A DNA stretch of 64,000 nucleotides from Rhizobium sp. BT03 (GCF_030053155.1 NZ_CP125643.1:248001-312000), one strand, 5' to 3'; counted from the stretch's first letter, positions 45,538 through 55,659 are shown. Made by a program: numbers and translations. Notes: generated from the letters alone by a model not told the origin.

Positions 45538-47982
45538 ATGATTGATAAGAAAGCATTGCTCGATAATATGACCTTGGCGGAGCAGGTCTCGCTACTTTCC
45601 GGCGATACGTTCTGGTCTTTACCGCCCATCGACCGCCTAGGGATAGGGAGATTGCGCTTGACCGACGGCCCCAACGGCGCCCGCGGGGCGGGGTCTTTTG
45701 TCGGAGGTGTGACTGCAGCGGCTTTCCCGGTGGGCATCGCCATCGGAGCGAGTTGGAACCCGGATCTAGCCAAGGAAATCGGCAGTGCCCTAGGTGACGA
45801 GGTTCTTTCAAAAGGTGCCCACGTCTCGTTAGCCCCCACCGTTAACATCCAGCGTAGCGTCACAAACGGCCGCAACTTTGAGTGCTTCTCTGAGGATCCG
45901 ATCCTGACGGCGGAACTTGCAGTCGGCTATATCGAAGGTCTGCAGTCCACGAAAGTCGGTGCCACGATAAAACATTTCGTCGGCAACGAGTCCGAGATTG
46001 AACGTACAACCATCTCTTCAGATATCGATGAACGCACGCTGCGCGAAGTCTACCTGATACCCTTTGAGACGGCGGTGAAGCGGGCAAAGGTCTGGGCCGT
46101 GATGTCTTCGTATAACAAGCTAAACGGTACTTACACGGCGGAAAGCCATTGGCTGTTGAACGAGGTTCTGCGCGGTGACTGGGGTTTTAACGGCGTGGTG
46201 ATGTCGGACTGGTTCGGCTCGCGTTCGACCGCACCCACCGTGAATGCCGGGCTGGATCTGGAGATGCCGGGCCCGACTCGCGATCGCGGCTCCAAGCTAC
46301 TGGCTGCGGTCGAAGGCGGCGAGGTTAGTGTCGAGACGATCCGCGCCTGTGTGCGCAATATCCTGACTTTGATGGAACGCACCGGCGCTATCAACGATCA
46401 TCGCGAGTTTAAGGAGTACGCCATTGATCGACCGAAACATAGGGCATTGATCAGGCGCGCGGGAGCGGAAAGCGCAGTTCTGCTACAGAATGACGGGATC
46501 CTGCCATTGGCTCAGCAAGGTATGGTCGCCATCATTGGACCCAATGCTAAGGTCGCGCAGGTGATGGGAGGCGGCTCGGCGCAGTTGAACCCTCACTATG
46601 TCATCAGTCCGTGGCAGGGGCTGGTGGACGCGCTGGGTGAGGAGAATTTGTGCTACGCTCAGGGTTGCAACAATTATCGGTTTCAGCCGCTAATCGAAAA
46701 CCCCACAACCTTCGAGTTTTTCCAAGGAAGGGAGCTAGCTGGCGAACCGGTGAAGGTCGTCGAGGAACCGTCGAGCCTTGGTGTATGGTTGCCCCCCGTG
46801 GCCGAGGGCTTTGTCGATCCCCTTCGCTTTTCGGCTAGAATGCGCACCATCTTCACAGCCTCGGAAGCCGGCATCTATCGCGTCGGACTAACCTCGGCCG
46901 GGCTTGGCCGGGTCTATGTGGACGGCAGACTTGTGGTGGACGCTTGGGCTTCCTGGATACGTGGTACCACATTCTTTGAAGAAGGCTGCGAAGAGGTCGT
47001 GGGTGAAATCACGCTCGAAGCCGGCCGTACATACGAGGTCGTCGCCGAGTACGCCCGGCACGACCACGTCAACCTCTATATCGCTGCAATTCGGGTAGGA
47101 ATAGGCAGATTTTCGGCCGAAGCGGAGATTGCCGAGGCAGCAGCCGTCGCGGCAAAGGCTGATCATGCGGTAGTCTTCGTGGGCAGAACGGGCGACTGGG
47201 ATACCGAGGGCTCCGATCTTCGCGGTATTGCACTTCCCGGTCTGCAGAACCAGCTTGTTGAGGCGGTAATTGCGGCCAATCCGAACACGATCGTCGTACT
47301 ACAAACCGGTGGACCGGTGGAAATGCCCTGGCTTTCCGGTGCTCGTGCAGTACTGCAATGCTGGTATCCCGGACAGGAGGCTGGCAACGCGATCGCCGAT
47401 GTGCTCCTCGGCAAGGCCGAGCCCTCGGGCCGACTGGCACAGACCTTCCCCGTGCGCTGGGCTGACAACCCCACACATACCGAGGATGACGCGGTCTATC
47501 CAGGTAAGGACGGCCATGTGCGATATGACGAAGGTGTGTTCGTCGGTTATCGGCACTACGACCGCCACGGCATTAAGCCGCTGTTCCCGTTCGGTCATGG
47601 TCTCGGTTATTCAAGCTTTGCGATGTCGGACCTGACGGTAGGGCTACCGGACGCTGCCGGCGCGGTGACAGTGACACTGGAATTGACCAACATCAGCGAG
47701 CGGCCAGGTTCGGCAGTGGTGCAAATCTATGTCGGCGATGTTGAAGCATCTATACCCAGACCGGTTAAAGAGCTGAAAGCCTTCTCGAAAATTGCCCTGG
47801 AACCCGGTGAGAAACGAAGGTTGCGTTTCGTACTTGACGCCCGAACATTTGCCTTCTTCGACACGACCGAGCGGCGTTGGCGGATAGAGGCGGGGGAATT
47901 TGCAGTGATGGCTGGGTTCTCGGCCACCGACATCCGTTTGAGTTTAACTGTCACGCAAAAGGGCGCTGTCTTGGCGCTCTGA
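45538..47982 (+). CDS. Glycoside hydrolase family 3 beta-glucosidase with PA14 domain
   Basis: A complete 814-aa protein without a signal peptide. The GH3 barrel has LTDGPNGARG, APTVNIQRS, GRNFECFSEDP, KHFVGNESE, SSYNKLNG and GVVMSDWFGS, whose Asp is the nucleophile. A PA14 domain (about residues 395-540) is inserted in the second GH3 domain, with GIYRVGLTSAGLGRVYVDG. VFVGRTGDWDTEGSDL and LVEAVIAANPNTIVV follow, then a fibronectin-like end (SERPGSAVVQIYVGD). Domain order and length match Agrobacterium Cbg-1, a plant beta-glucoside hydrolase active on coniferin. It probably releases glucose from plant glucosides taken up by the cell. Confidence 0.93.
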   Translation: MIDKKALLDNMTLAEQVSLLSGDTFWSLPPIDRLGIGRLRLTDGPNGARGAGSFVGGVTAAAFPVGIAIGASWNPDLAKEIGSALGDEVLSKGAHVSLAPTVNIQRSVTNGRNFECFSEDPILTAELAVGYIEGLQSTKVGATIKHFVGNESEIERTTISSDIDERTLREVYLIPFETAVKRAKVWAVMSSYNKLNGTYTAESHWLLNEVLRGDWGFNGVVMSDWFGSRSTAPTVNAGLDLEMPGPTRDRGSKLLAAVEGGEVSVETIRACVRNILTLMERTGAINDHREFKEYAIDRPKHRALIRRAGAESAVLLQNDGILPLAQQGMVAIIGPNAKVAQVMGGGSAQLNPHYVISPWQGLVDALGEENLCYAQGCNNYRFQPLIENPTTFEFFQGRELAGEPVKVVEEPSSLGVWLPPVAEGFVDPLRFSARMRTIFTASEAGIYRVGLTSAGLGRVYVDGRLVVDAWASWIRGTTFFEEGCEEVVGEITLEAGRTYEVVAEYARHDHVNLYIAAIRVGIGRFSAEAEIAEAAAVAAKADHAVVFVGRTGDWDTEGSDLRGIALPGLQNQLVEAVIAANPNTIVVLQTGGPVEMPWLSGARAVLQCWYPGQEAGNAIADVLLGKAEPSGRLAQTFPVRWADNPTHTEDDAVYPGKDGHVRYDEGVFVGYRHYDRHGIKPLFPFGHGLGYSSFAMSDLTVGLPDAAGAVTVTLELTNISERPGSAVVQIYVGDVEASIPRPVKELKAFSKIALEPGEKRRLRFVLDARTFAFFDTTERRWRIEAGEFAVMAGFSATDIRLSLTVTQKGAVLAL

Positions 47983-48206
47983 ATGTGCCGCAAATCAATG
48001 ACCATATTGGGCAGTGGTTGAGTTCCAACGTATGCAGTTTTGGCGGTGAAGCTGGGTGAGTTGAGTGAGAGAATGCCTCAAAACCGGTACTTGGTTAATG
48101 GCCTGGCCAAACACCGCCTGCGCCTCCAAAAACAGGCAATGTTTTCTGAACGATCGTAAGCGCGATTTTCCCCGCACCTTCTGCAATTGAGTGAGCTTTG
48201 GCATGA

Positions 48207-48232
48207 GGTGTCCACCCAAATAGGTGGACACC
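48207..48232. repeat. 10-bp stem hairpin near IS3 remnant
   Basis: GGTGTCCACC, six bases, then GGTGGACACC. It lies 50 bp from the IS3 transposase remnant and may be left from an element end or a terminator. Confidence 0.4.
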
Positions 48233-48281
48233 AAGGGATGGAAGAAGTGACCTGCCACTGGATTTTCATCCGGCGGCGATT

Positions 48282-48470
48282 AGAGCCTCGGCGGTTTTGA
48301 ATACGCCAAGTGGCGCGGTGTGAGCAACCGGCGGAAACGCGAAGCCTTCATCTTGCGTAGCGTTGGAGCCGGTTGCGGCATTGTATCGGCATAGCTTGCC
48401 GGGGTCTGGTATCCGAGCGATCAGTGCGGCCGGAAATGGTTGTACAACACGACGACAGAACACCCACGGG
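48282..48470 (-). mobile_element. IS3-family OrfB C-terminal remnant
   Basis: One minus frame reads VVLYNHFRPH and SLGYQTPASY; a shifted frame reads NAATGSNATQDEGFAFPPVAHT and APLGVFKTAEALIAAG, the usual end of OrfB in IS3-group elements. A 44-bp piece of the same end is at 16661-16704. The catalytic DDE region is missing. Confidence 0.7.
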
Positions 48471-48479
48471 ACCGAGGTT

Positions 48480-49359
48480 CGCGAGCTTTTGTATCCGTGG
48501 CATCCCTGGTCCGGGCAACCCGTTCACGTGCATGAGGCGGTGTCCAAAGGGACGCATATTTCCGCTGCAGCCTTTCTGGTTCTTCTTCTGGTCGACTTCT
48601 TGAGGTCCCATCGTGGATTTCGACCGATCAGTGAGTGGTCGTTGGCGCAGCCTGGCGGTCCCGCACGTCGATCTCGCAAGCCTGCATTCTTTGGCAAGAT
48701 TGCTGAAGGACGCTGATGCCTCATCGCAATCTTCGGTAATGGGCGCAGCACTTTGGTCGACTCAGCCTATTCAACGCCATGGTGAGGCAGCTACAATGCT
48801 GACTTCCAAGAGAACCTTGAGCCTGCCATCGATGCAAAATAGCTAAAAGAGCCAGCCTGCCCGTCTAACCAACGCGAGCAGAACTCTCGGGACATTGTCA
48901 CCCAACTTGTAGAGGGCCATCTTCGGCGTCAAGGCGCAGACCCTAACCGCTTCCGAGCAGAGAACTACGTAGGGTGCTGGACATATTTGTGAAGAACCCA
49001 ACACGGCACAATACTTTTATCATCACGGAACGGGCGCGGCAGTCGGCCAGCAGCCAGGCGCCTGTAAAATCCAAGTGTCGAGCCGACAGGGCCTTGAAGG
49101 CATGCCTGAAACCAGGATGAGGGAACATATCGCCGGACTGGGCCGAGTTGAAGAACGTTGTGGGCAAGAATCTGTGCCCTCGCCTCATCAGTCCAATTCC
49201 GCCGCTGCCGCCGACAGGTGATCACCTTGATGAAAGTCTGGTGCCGGAAGCCGGGCCAACTTGCTCAACGATCGGCAAAGGCCGGCTTGCCCAAGACAGT
49301 GTTTGTTGCGGAGAGCGCAGAACCCGACGTGAACGTTTCGGCGGCTGCTAGCGTTGGGG
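48480..49359. other. Non-coding mosaic between IS3 and Tn3 remnants
   Basis: About 880 bases with no recognisable gene on either strand. Frames of 60-120 codons lack ribosome sites and family-like sequence. Confidence 0.4.
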
Positions 49360-49935
49360 CGTCAACCGCGGCTTTGGATGAGGAACTATAGGACGCAACC
49401 CCGTAGCTTACGCCAACTGCGTCCGCCACCTCTGCCAGACGGGAGACCACGACACCGGCATGTCCGACCGGACAATCGATTGGCGCCATGCTCGAGCAGG
49501 TTTTCCTGTGGTGCCGGGACCGTTGCATATACGGCCCGTCACACAAGGAACTGGAACGCCTGGTGCGTTCGCAACGGCAGCATTATTTCGATAGCTGGTT
49601 GACCGGGGTGAGCGCTCGCCTTTCAGCAACTACTGTCGCATTGCTGGAAGGGTCTATTGCCGAGGCAGACGGGCAGACCGGCTTCAATACGATGAGCGGT
49701 GATGCTGGCCAGGCATCTCTCGACAACAACCTCAGCATGACGGCGAAACTTGCCTTCATTCAGAAACTTGATCTACCACGGAATATCTTGTCGACGACCG
49801 GCAAGGGCATGGGTGGAACCGATCGTCCGCCGCGTCGCCGGCGAAAAGGCCTGGGAGATGCGGCGGCACGCGCCGGCCAGACAAATCGGCCTCTATGCGA
49901 TTTATCTTTTTCCCTTTCTCCGACGGTAACATAGT
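49360..49935 (+). mobile_element. Tn3-family transposase N-terminal remnant (DUF4158)
   Basis: SHKELERLVRSQRQHYFDSWL, VSARLSATTVALLEGSIAE, MSGDAGQASLDNNLSM and AKLAFIQKLDLPRNIL are the DUF4158 region of a Tn3-type TnpA. After a frameshift near 49810, IVRRVAGEKAWEMRRH and ARQIGLYAIYLFPF continue. The catalytic part is gone. Confidence 0.78.
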
Positions 49936-49980
49936 CGTGGAGCATCTGCTTGACCGACATCCGACATCTTGTGTTGGTAC

Positions 49981-50101
49981 TGTCGGGTCCGCAACATAGG
50001 CTTGTATGGCCAAATCTCATGGTCAACCCTAGTTTAAATAGCTGAAGAGCCGTCAGAATCACTCTTCTAGGCCTCGACCACTAAATTGGCACAAGTTTTG
50101 T
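49981..50101 (+). promoter_or_regulatory. NifA site plus sigma54-like promoter before ectC-like gene
   Basis: A perfect NifA upstream site, TGT-N10-ACA, at 49981-49996. A sigma54 element follows at 50086-50101: TTGGCAC, then TTTTGT 90 bases from the NifA site. The -24 part is perfect; the -12 part has GT instead of GC, so strength is uncertain. The leader to the ectC-like ATG is ~320 bases. Confidence 0.65.
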
Positions 50102-50433
50102 AACAGCCAATTGCGAGTCCGGAGCCGTCCACCGTTGATTCCGCAATCACTAAGGAAAGCAATGCGTCAGACGCTTAAGCAGCTCGCTGAGGGCCGTTAC
50201 AAGACTGGAGGCCATTGAGGCATGCCCGGACGCGGCGCGGGCCTGTTCGAAGCAGTTTAGTAGAAAGGAGATCATCAGAAGCGGCAGTCGCTGCCCGTAA
50301 CTGCATACGCTTTGGGCGATCTCGCCGTATCGGGCTGCCATCGTGAGGCGATTGCGAAATGCTGCCAGATAGGAAGGAATATTTGAACTGGGATTACGGC
50401 AACTTTGAAATCTTCTGACATGAGGAGGACGCG

Positions 50434-50820
50434 ATGTTTGTGCGCAGCCTACTGGACGTCGAAGCTACGGATCACTTCGTGGAGTGGGGCAGCGGTACTA
50501 GCCACCGTCTGCTGACGGAAAAGGACGGCATGGGCTTCACCGTCTGCCATACGGTGGTGAGGGCGAACACCGTGTCGCTGCTTCAATACCGCAACCATCT
50601 CGAGGCTTGCTACTGCATCGCCGGGGAGGGCGAGGTTGAGGACATGGAGGGCAATATCTATCCGGTCCGCCCAGGCGACATCTATGTGCTCGACAAGCAC
50701 GACAAGCACTATTTGCGCGGGGGCGGCGACCGAGACCTGATCCTCGTCAGCATCTTCAACCCGCCGCTCACGGGGATAGAGCGCCACGACCTCAATGACC
50801 AGTCGGGTTCAGCATACTGA
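50434..50820 (+). CDS. Ectoine-synthase-like cupin
   Basis: A complete 128-aa protein after a GAGGAGG ribosome site. [50 protein letters not shown] and [13 protein letters not shown] follow the EctC pattern, including the Glu/His residues around the cupin metal site. EctC closes the ring of N-gamma-acetyl-diaminobutyrate to ectoine. No ectA or ectB is in the window, so it may act on another N-acyl diamine or amino acid. It is the first gene after a NifA/sigma54 promoter. Confidence 0.82.
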   Translation: MFVRSLLDVEATDHFVEWGSGTSHRLLTEKDGMGFTVCHTVVRANTVSLLQYRNHLEACYCIAGEGEVEDMEGNIYPVRPGDIYVLDKHDKHYLRGGGDRDLILVSIFNPPLTGIERHDLNDQSGSAY

Positions 50821-51003
50821 GTAAGGCGGCCGTAACTCGGACCTCTTTGATGCCATGCCTCATGGCGAACGTGTCCTAGACAGAACGCAATCTGGGACAT
50901 TATCGAAGTTGCTAGCCGACTATCCCGAACGTCGCGATCAGTGATATTGCGCGGCGTCCGCAAACAAGTACTTGCAAGATGCCGCGCTTTGACTTCGTTG
51001 TTT

Positions 51004-51021
51004 GAGGAGATATATCTCCTC
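51004..51021. promoter_or_regulatory. 18-bp perfect palindrome
   Basis: GAGGAGATATATCTCCTC lies 253 bp before the dehydrogenase start in a 450-base gap. It could be an operator for the downstream gene. No sigma54 element was found in the gap. Confidence 0.4.
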
Positions 51022-51273
51022 GAGTGCAACTTTGGGGATTGGCAAAAAATAGCATATTCCGGGCTATGATCAGTGGGCACGGCATGAATGTCATCGACTT
51101 GCTATCTTTGCTTTGCAACTCCAAAATATCAGGGAGCCTCATGTCGTGAACTTGGAAGAGACACCCGCTTCAGGTGCCGCCACTTTTGATAAATCTTTAA
51201 ACGGCGCTGGTGACAATCTTGATATGAACTACGTCCGCGATCGCAGAAGGTGGATAGTTGCAAGGGAACTGAT

Positions 51274-52395
51274 ATGAAGGATGTAGTGGTCATTGGCGCA
51301 GGCAAGATTGGCGGCGCTATCGCTTTGATGTTGGCTGCGACGAACGACTACACCGTCGTGGTAACAGATCGCGATCAGGCGCAGCTAGATAAGCTCGACA
51401 AGCATACTGCGATTTCGAGTAAGGTAGTCGACATCACCGACAAGACTGAGCTCGTAAAGTTGCTGAAGGGAAAATTCGCCGTTTTGTCCGCGGCGCCATT
51501 CAACCTGACCGGCAAAGTGGCCGAGGCCGCATTGGAAGCTTCCGTTCACTACCTCGATCTCACGGAAGATGTCGCAACGACAAAGAAGGTCGAAGAGCTT
51601 TCCAAGTGCGCCAACGTTTCTTTCATTCCTCAGTGCGGTCTTGCTCCCGGTTTCATCTCGATTGTTGCCAATGACCTCGCAAAGCGTTTCGACACGCTGG
51701 ATAGCGTTCGGATGCGCGCCGGCGCACTGCCGCAATACCCGTCCAACGCTCTCAACTACAATCTCACCTGGAGCACGGATGGTCTGATCAACGAATACAT
51801 TGAACCGTGCGAAGCTATTGTAGAGGGCAAATTCGTCACGGTCCCTGCACTGGAGGAACGGGAAGAATTCTCCTTGGATGGCATCACCTATGAGGCCTTT
51901 AACACATCCGGCGGTCTGGGCACCCTGGCCAAGACGCTCGAAGGCCGCGTCCGCAATATGAACTATCGGACAATCCGATATCCCGGTCACCAGGCGATCA
52001 TCAAGGCTCTGCTGAATGACCTCAATCTGAAGAATCGCCGAGACCTGCTGAAAGACGTCTTCGAGAACGCTCTGCCTGCTACGATGCAAGACGTTGTGGT
52101 CATCTTCGTCACCGTCTGCGGATGGAAAGACGGTCGCTATTTGCAGGAGACCTATGCCAACAAGGTTTACTCTGGCGTGGTGGCGGGTAAAGCGATGAGC
52201 TCCATTCAGATCACGACCGCCGCCGGCATCACAACGGTTCTTGACCTTCTGGCCGACGGAAAGCTGCCTCAGAATGGCGTCGTTCGGCAAGAAGAGGTCG
52301 CACTGCCCGACTTCCTGAACAACCGGTTTGGCCGGGCCTATGACCCGGAGGCCCTGCGCTTGAAGCTGGACCTAGAGGTCCTGCCGATGGACTAG
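51274..52395 (+). CDS. Saccharopine-dehydrogenase-like oxidoreductase
   Basis: From the ATG at 51274 (AAGGGA eight bases before) the protein has 373 aa; a GTG at 51250 is in frame. VVVIGAGKIGGAIALML is the NAD(P) loop; VLSAAPFNLTGKVAEAAL and YLDLTEDVATTKK are typical of saccharopine dehydrogenase and carboxynorspermidine synthase. CGLAPGFISIVANDL and WSTDGLINEYIEP follow. Such enzymes join an amino acid to a keto acid or aldehyde by reductive amination. It could build an opine-like or polyamine-like bond in the product of this cluster. Confidence 0.82.
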   Translation: MKDVVVIGAGKIGGAIALMLAATNDYTVVVTDRDQAQLDKLDKHTAISSKVVDITDKTELVKLLKGKFAVLSAAPFNLTGKVAEAALEASVHYLDLTEDVATTKKVEELSKCANVSFIPQCGLAPGFISIVANDLAKRFDTLDSVRMRAGALPQYPSNALNYNLTWSTDGLINEYIEPCEAIVEGKFVTVPALEEREEFSLDGITYEAFNTSGGLGTLAKTLEGRVRNMNYRTIRYPGHQAIIKALLNDLNLKNRRDLLKDVFENALPATMQDVVVIFVTVCGWKDGRYLQETYANKVYSGVVAGKAMSSIQITTAAGITTVLDLLADGKLPQNGVVRQEEVALPDFLNNRFGRAYDPEALRLKLDLEVLPMD

Positions 52396-52654
52396 GTGAA
52401 CTTTAACGGCCCTTGTCACCGGTGACGGTCGACTGCCGGCTGTAGTTGTGATGGCTTAAGACACGTGTTTACGACTCGTTTGCGAGGTGTCTTAGGCGAG
52501 GCTCGCGATGCGCGTGGAATTCTTGGTCACGAACGGCGGCGTCGATGGGGTGATGCACAGAAGCTCGACATTTCATGTCGGTTGGGATTTCTGAAACTCC
52601 GTAACCATCCGGCTAGGGTGTTGTAGGGTTGTAGGGACTTCGGTGGCTGCCAAT

Positions 52655-52757
52655 TTCAGGGGAGCAATTGTTCGAGCCTGCTGATCGAGGTGTCGGGTGC
52701 GAGCGAGCACATCGGCGAGCCACGCTTGTGGATCGAGGTCATTGAGCTTGGCGCTGC
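52655..52757 (-). mobile_element. IS66 TnpC C-terminal remnant, second copy
   Basis: The minus strand reads SAKLNDLDPQAWLADVLAR, the well-conserved end of IS66 TnpC, then degenerates. About 35 residues remain. It abuts the recombinase fragments. Confidence 0.65.
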
Positions 52758-53118
52758 TGCGTCACGACGTCGGAACAGCGATCGTCGCTTATAATCCGGC
52801 ATGGGCGGCCCGCTTCGGCGTGTCGACGCCGTTTTCTTGCGAACACTTGCGCCGCACGTGGGATTTGCCTCCGGCTGCGCCATCACAATGATCGCGAAGC
52901 AGGCGCTCGAACTGGCAGGCATTGACGGCTATGCGCACCAAGGTGCTCACCTCTTTCGCCACAGCCTCGCGACCGACCTTTTGCGGTCGGGCGCCAGCTT
53001 TGCCGAGATCGGCCAACTGCTCGGCCATCGAAGCATCGACAGTACAAGAATCTATGCCAAGCTCGATATTGAGAAGCTGCGTGAACTGAGCCTACCCTGG
53101 CCGGGAGGTGTCCAATGA
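52757..53118 (+). pseudogene. Tyrosine recombinase C-terminal fragment
   Basis: After a frameshift near 52830, DAVFLRTLAPHVGFASG, GAHLFRHSLATDLLRSG (His-x-x-Arg), IGQLLGHRSIDSTRIYAKL (His and nucleophile Tyr) form the catalytic end of a phage-type integrase. The stop overlaps the next recombinase start (ATGA). Adjacent overlapping tyrosine recombinase genes are a mark of RIT (recombinase in trio) elements. Confidence 0.75.
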
Positions 53119-53844
53119 GCCGGCTTCGCACCGCGTTTGAGCGCTACATCGGCATGCGCCAAGGGCTGGGATACAAATATGACGGTCCGGCAAAACGATT
53201 GTCGGAGTTCGTCGCTTTCATGGAAGCCTGCGGCGCCGAGACCATCAAGAATGATCTGGCAATGGAGTGGGTCACCTCGATGGACCGGCAGCCGAGTTGG
53301 TCAATCCGACTGGCTGATGTGCGCTGCTTTGCCCAGCACCTGACTCATTTCGATCCTTTGACGGAAGTGTCACCGAGCGACGCTGTGGCGCCGACACGGC
53401 GGACAAAACCCTACATCTATAGTGAGGTCGAGATTCAGGCACTTCTGGCGGCAGCACTGTCGTTGCCGCCGGCCAACGCCCTCCGGCGCTGGACATATCA
53501 CTGCCTGTTCGGGCTGATAGCAGTGGCCGGACTGCGCCATTCCGAAGCGCTCAGCCTGCTCCGGGCCGATGTCGATCTCGACCAGGGCGTCCTCACCATC
53601 CGAGAGACAAAGTTTGGCAAGTCACGGCTGGTGCCGCTGCATGCCAGTTGCTGCAGGCGGGCGTCGACTGCTCGGTCATTGCCCTGTGGTTGGGCACGAA
53701 GCGATGGAAACGACGCTGACCTATCTTCATGCGCATCTCGTACTGAAGGGATCTGCACTCGCAGAGCTGAAGCCGTACGAACGCGCCAAGGCCGAGCGAT
53801 TTCGACCAAGCGACCGGCTTCTCGAATTCCTGAACGCCCTCTGA
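53115..53844 (+). pseudogene. Second tyrosine recombinase, internal deletion and frameshift
   Basis: MSRLRTAFERYIGMRQGLGYKY begins a SAM-like N-terminal domain. LFGLIAVAGLRHSEALSLLRAD includes the first catalytic Arg. After KSRLVPLHAS the sequence jumps to CQLLQAGVDCSVIALWLG, so about 90 residues with the His-x-x-Arg motif are deleted. A further single-base loss precedes HEAMETTLTYLHAHL (nucleophile Tyr). The end PSDRLLEFLNAL is typical. Confidence 0.75.
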
Positions 53845-54235
53845 GCATGAGGACTATGCCAAGCGCCAAACAACGGCGACCCGCCGAACCGGCCGGGAAC
53901 GCACGGTTTGATGCAAACAAGAGAAGAGGCGCTCGGCATAGTTCGACGGTCGGCATAAACCGCAAAGCTGAACGGCGGCGATCCAGAGGCTTACCTAGGA
54001 GACGGCCTCACTCGCATCGCCGATCACTCCATCAACCGGATCGATGAACTTCTGCCGTGGAGGCTCCAACTTCCCCGCGGAGGGCTTGACCGGACGCTTA
54101 CTGTCATCGGAGTTGGTTGCGCCACCGACGGAAACCGGGAAGGAAGACGGAGGTCAACTTCGCCCTCTTGGAGGCGAGGACAAACTGGGCCGAAACGCTG
54201 AGACTACAGCACCCCGACACACCTTCCGTCGACTT

Positions 54236-54356
54236 TGTGCAATTGATGACACGGCGGTGTTCAGCCCCGCGTCCTGCCGTACTCTCATCGAAGCCATTCA
54301 ATAAAAAGCAGACATTTCGTGGTGGCTCTTTTTGGCCCAGTTGGCACGCCTGTTGC
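54236..54356 (+). promoter_or_regulatory. NifA site plus sigma54 promoter before ddl-like gene
   Basis: TGT-N10-ACA at 54236-54251. TTGGCAC-N4-GTTGC at 54341-54356 is a full -24/-12 match with GG and GC ten bases apart. The NifA site ends 90 bases before the TGGCAC element. The leader to the ddl-like ATG is ~270 bases. Confidence 0.78.
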
Positions 54357-54635
54357 TGCAATCGATGCAAGTTGCGTGCAGCTGCCAACCGGACTTTAGG
54401 TCTGGGCGACAGTGTGAGCGACGAGCCGAGGAGAAAAGCACGAAGTCAGGGTAGCATCGTCATTCAAACCGAGAAACGCGCTGTTTCACTTGTAGGCCCT
54501 CACGCCCAGCCCAGAGCCATTGAAGGGACGGCGTCCGGGTCTGGAGCGATGTGTACGAAAAGGTACGTCGAGTTGTTCGACGATGCCGCCCAGGCGGGTA
54601 ATCAGAACGAGTTCGCCAGCAAGGAGGACGACAAA

Positions 54636-55628
54636 ATGCATGACGCGAAACTGCTATCGGCCGCACGAGAAGTTCTATCCCCGTTGCGGCTAGTTCTTCT
54701 TGCTGGAGGATCATCAACTGAGCGCGCAGCATCTCTTGAAACTAAAGATGTACTATTGCCGCACCTCCAGAACCTTTGCCGTTCAGTTGAATTTGTTGAG
54801 CCGAACGATGTAGAGCAATTGCTCCGCGCCGTCCTCCAATGCGACTTCGTGCTCAGTGTGGTCTATGGCGCAGGAGGCGAAGATGGTACGATGCAGGGGT
54901 TCCTTGACATCCTGCGCGTTCCCTACTCCGGGCCATCAACGCTGCCCTCCGCAATTGGAATGAACAAAGACATCTTTGTCTCATTGCTTCGAGATTGGGG
55001 CTATCCAGTCCCGCGAGGCCGTTTAGTAGCAGCCCTGGGAGACCCTCGCTCCTGGCCGCTCGAACTACAGCAGTCGCAGGTACTGGTCCTTAAACCGATT
55101 GGCGAGGGGTCCAGTATTGGAATCAAGATGCTGGATGGCCATGCTGCAGCCGCGGAGGCGATTGCCCGAATCGAACCTACTGATTGCTCCAGGTGGCGCC
55201 TTGAAGAATTCATCGAAGGGCCATCTGGCACCGTCGGTATCTTTCAAGTGGGATCAGAGCTTATCATCGGAGATGTCGTGTTATTCGACCTTCCAATCGG
55301 CTGGCGCTTCTACGATGACCGGCTGAAGCAGAGGTCGGTCGATGAGCATGCTATACCCAAGATACTCCAAGGACCGGCGGCAGAACGTATCCGCGATGAT
55401 GTCCTCAGGCTTTATAAACAGCTGGACTGTAAGGGGCTTGTACGCTTCGACTTTATCTATAATGACGGCGCCCCCGTCTACCTCGAGGTTAACACCATCC
55501 CAGGACTGCTCCCTGAAAGCAATGCGCCGCTCTCGTTCCAATCACGGTTCTCATTCGAAGATCTCATCACACTAAGCACTGCTGCGCAGATACCCGGGCA
55601 GCTGATGATCTCTACTAAGGTTGTGTGA
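54636..55628 (+). CDS. D-alanine-D-alanine-ligase-like ATP-grasp enzyme
   Basis: AAGGAGG lies eight bases before the ATG at 54636; the frame stays open far upstream across the promoter, and an ATG at 54549 is a weaker choice. The 330-aa protein follows Ddl order: VLLAGGSSTERAASLETKDV, VLSVVYGAGGEDGTMQGFLD, PYSGPSTLPSAIGMNKDIF, VLKPIGEGSSIGI (ATP lid region), FIEGPSGTVGIF and VRFDFIYNDGAPVYLEVNTIPGL (metal-binding Asp/Glu/Asn). Usual Ddl has HGxxGEDG where this has YGAGGEDG, so substrate choice may differ. Ddl enzymes join two D-amino acids. With a housekeeping ddl expected on the chromosome, a biosynthetic role here is likely. Confidence 0.82.
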   Translation: MHDAKLLSAAREVLSPLRLVLLAGGSSTERAASLETKDVLLPHLQNLCRSVEFVEPNDVEQLLRAVLQCDFVLSVVYGAGGEDGTMQGFLDILRVPYSGPSTLPSAIGMNKDIFVSLLRDWGYPVPRGRLVAALGDPRSWPLELQQSQVLVLKPIGEGSSIGIKMLDGHAAAAEAIARIEPTDCSRWRLEEFIEGPSGTVGIFQVGSELIIGDVVLFDLPIGWRFYDDRLKQRSVDEHAIPKILQGPAAERIRDDVLRLYKQLDCKGLVRFDFIYNDGAPVYLEVNTIPGLLPESNAPLSFQSRFSFEDLITLSTAAQIPGQLMISTKVV

Positions 55629-55659
55629 CGTAGGCTAGTGTCGTGAGGAGGTGCGTAAT

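Noticed and set aside
51040..51075. Sigma54 promoter before the dehydrogenase gene (TTGGCAAAAAATAGCA)
   Set aside because: GG and GC are nine, not ten, bases apart and no TGT-N10-ACA site is near.
54117..54635. 519-base upstream extension of the Ddl-like frame
   Set aside because: It runs across the NifA/sigma54 promoter; the ATG at 54636 has a strong ribosome site and starts the family-like sequence.
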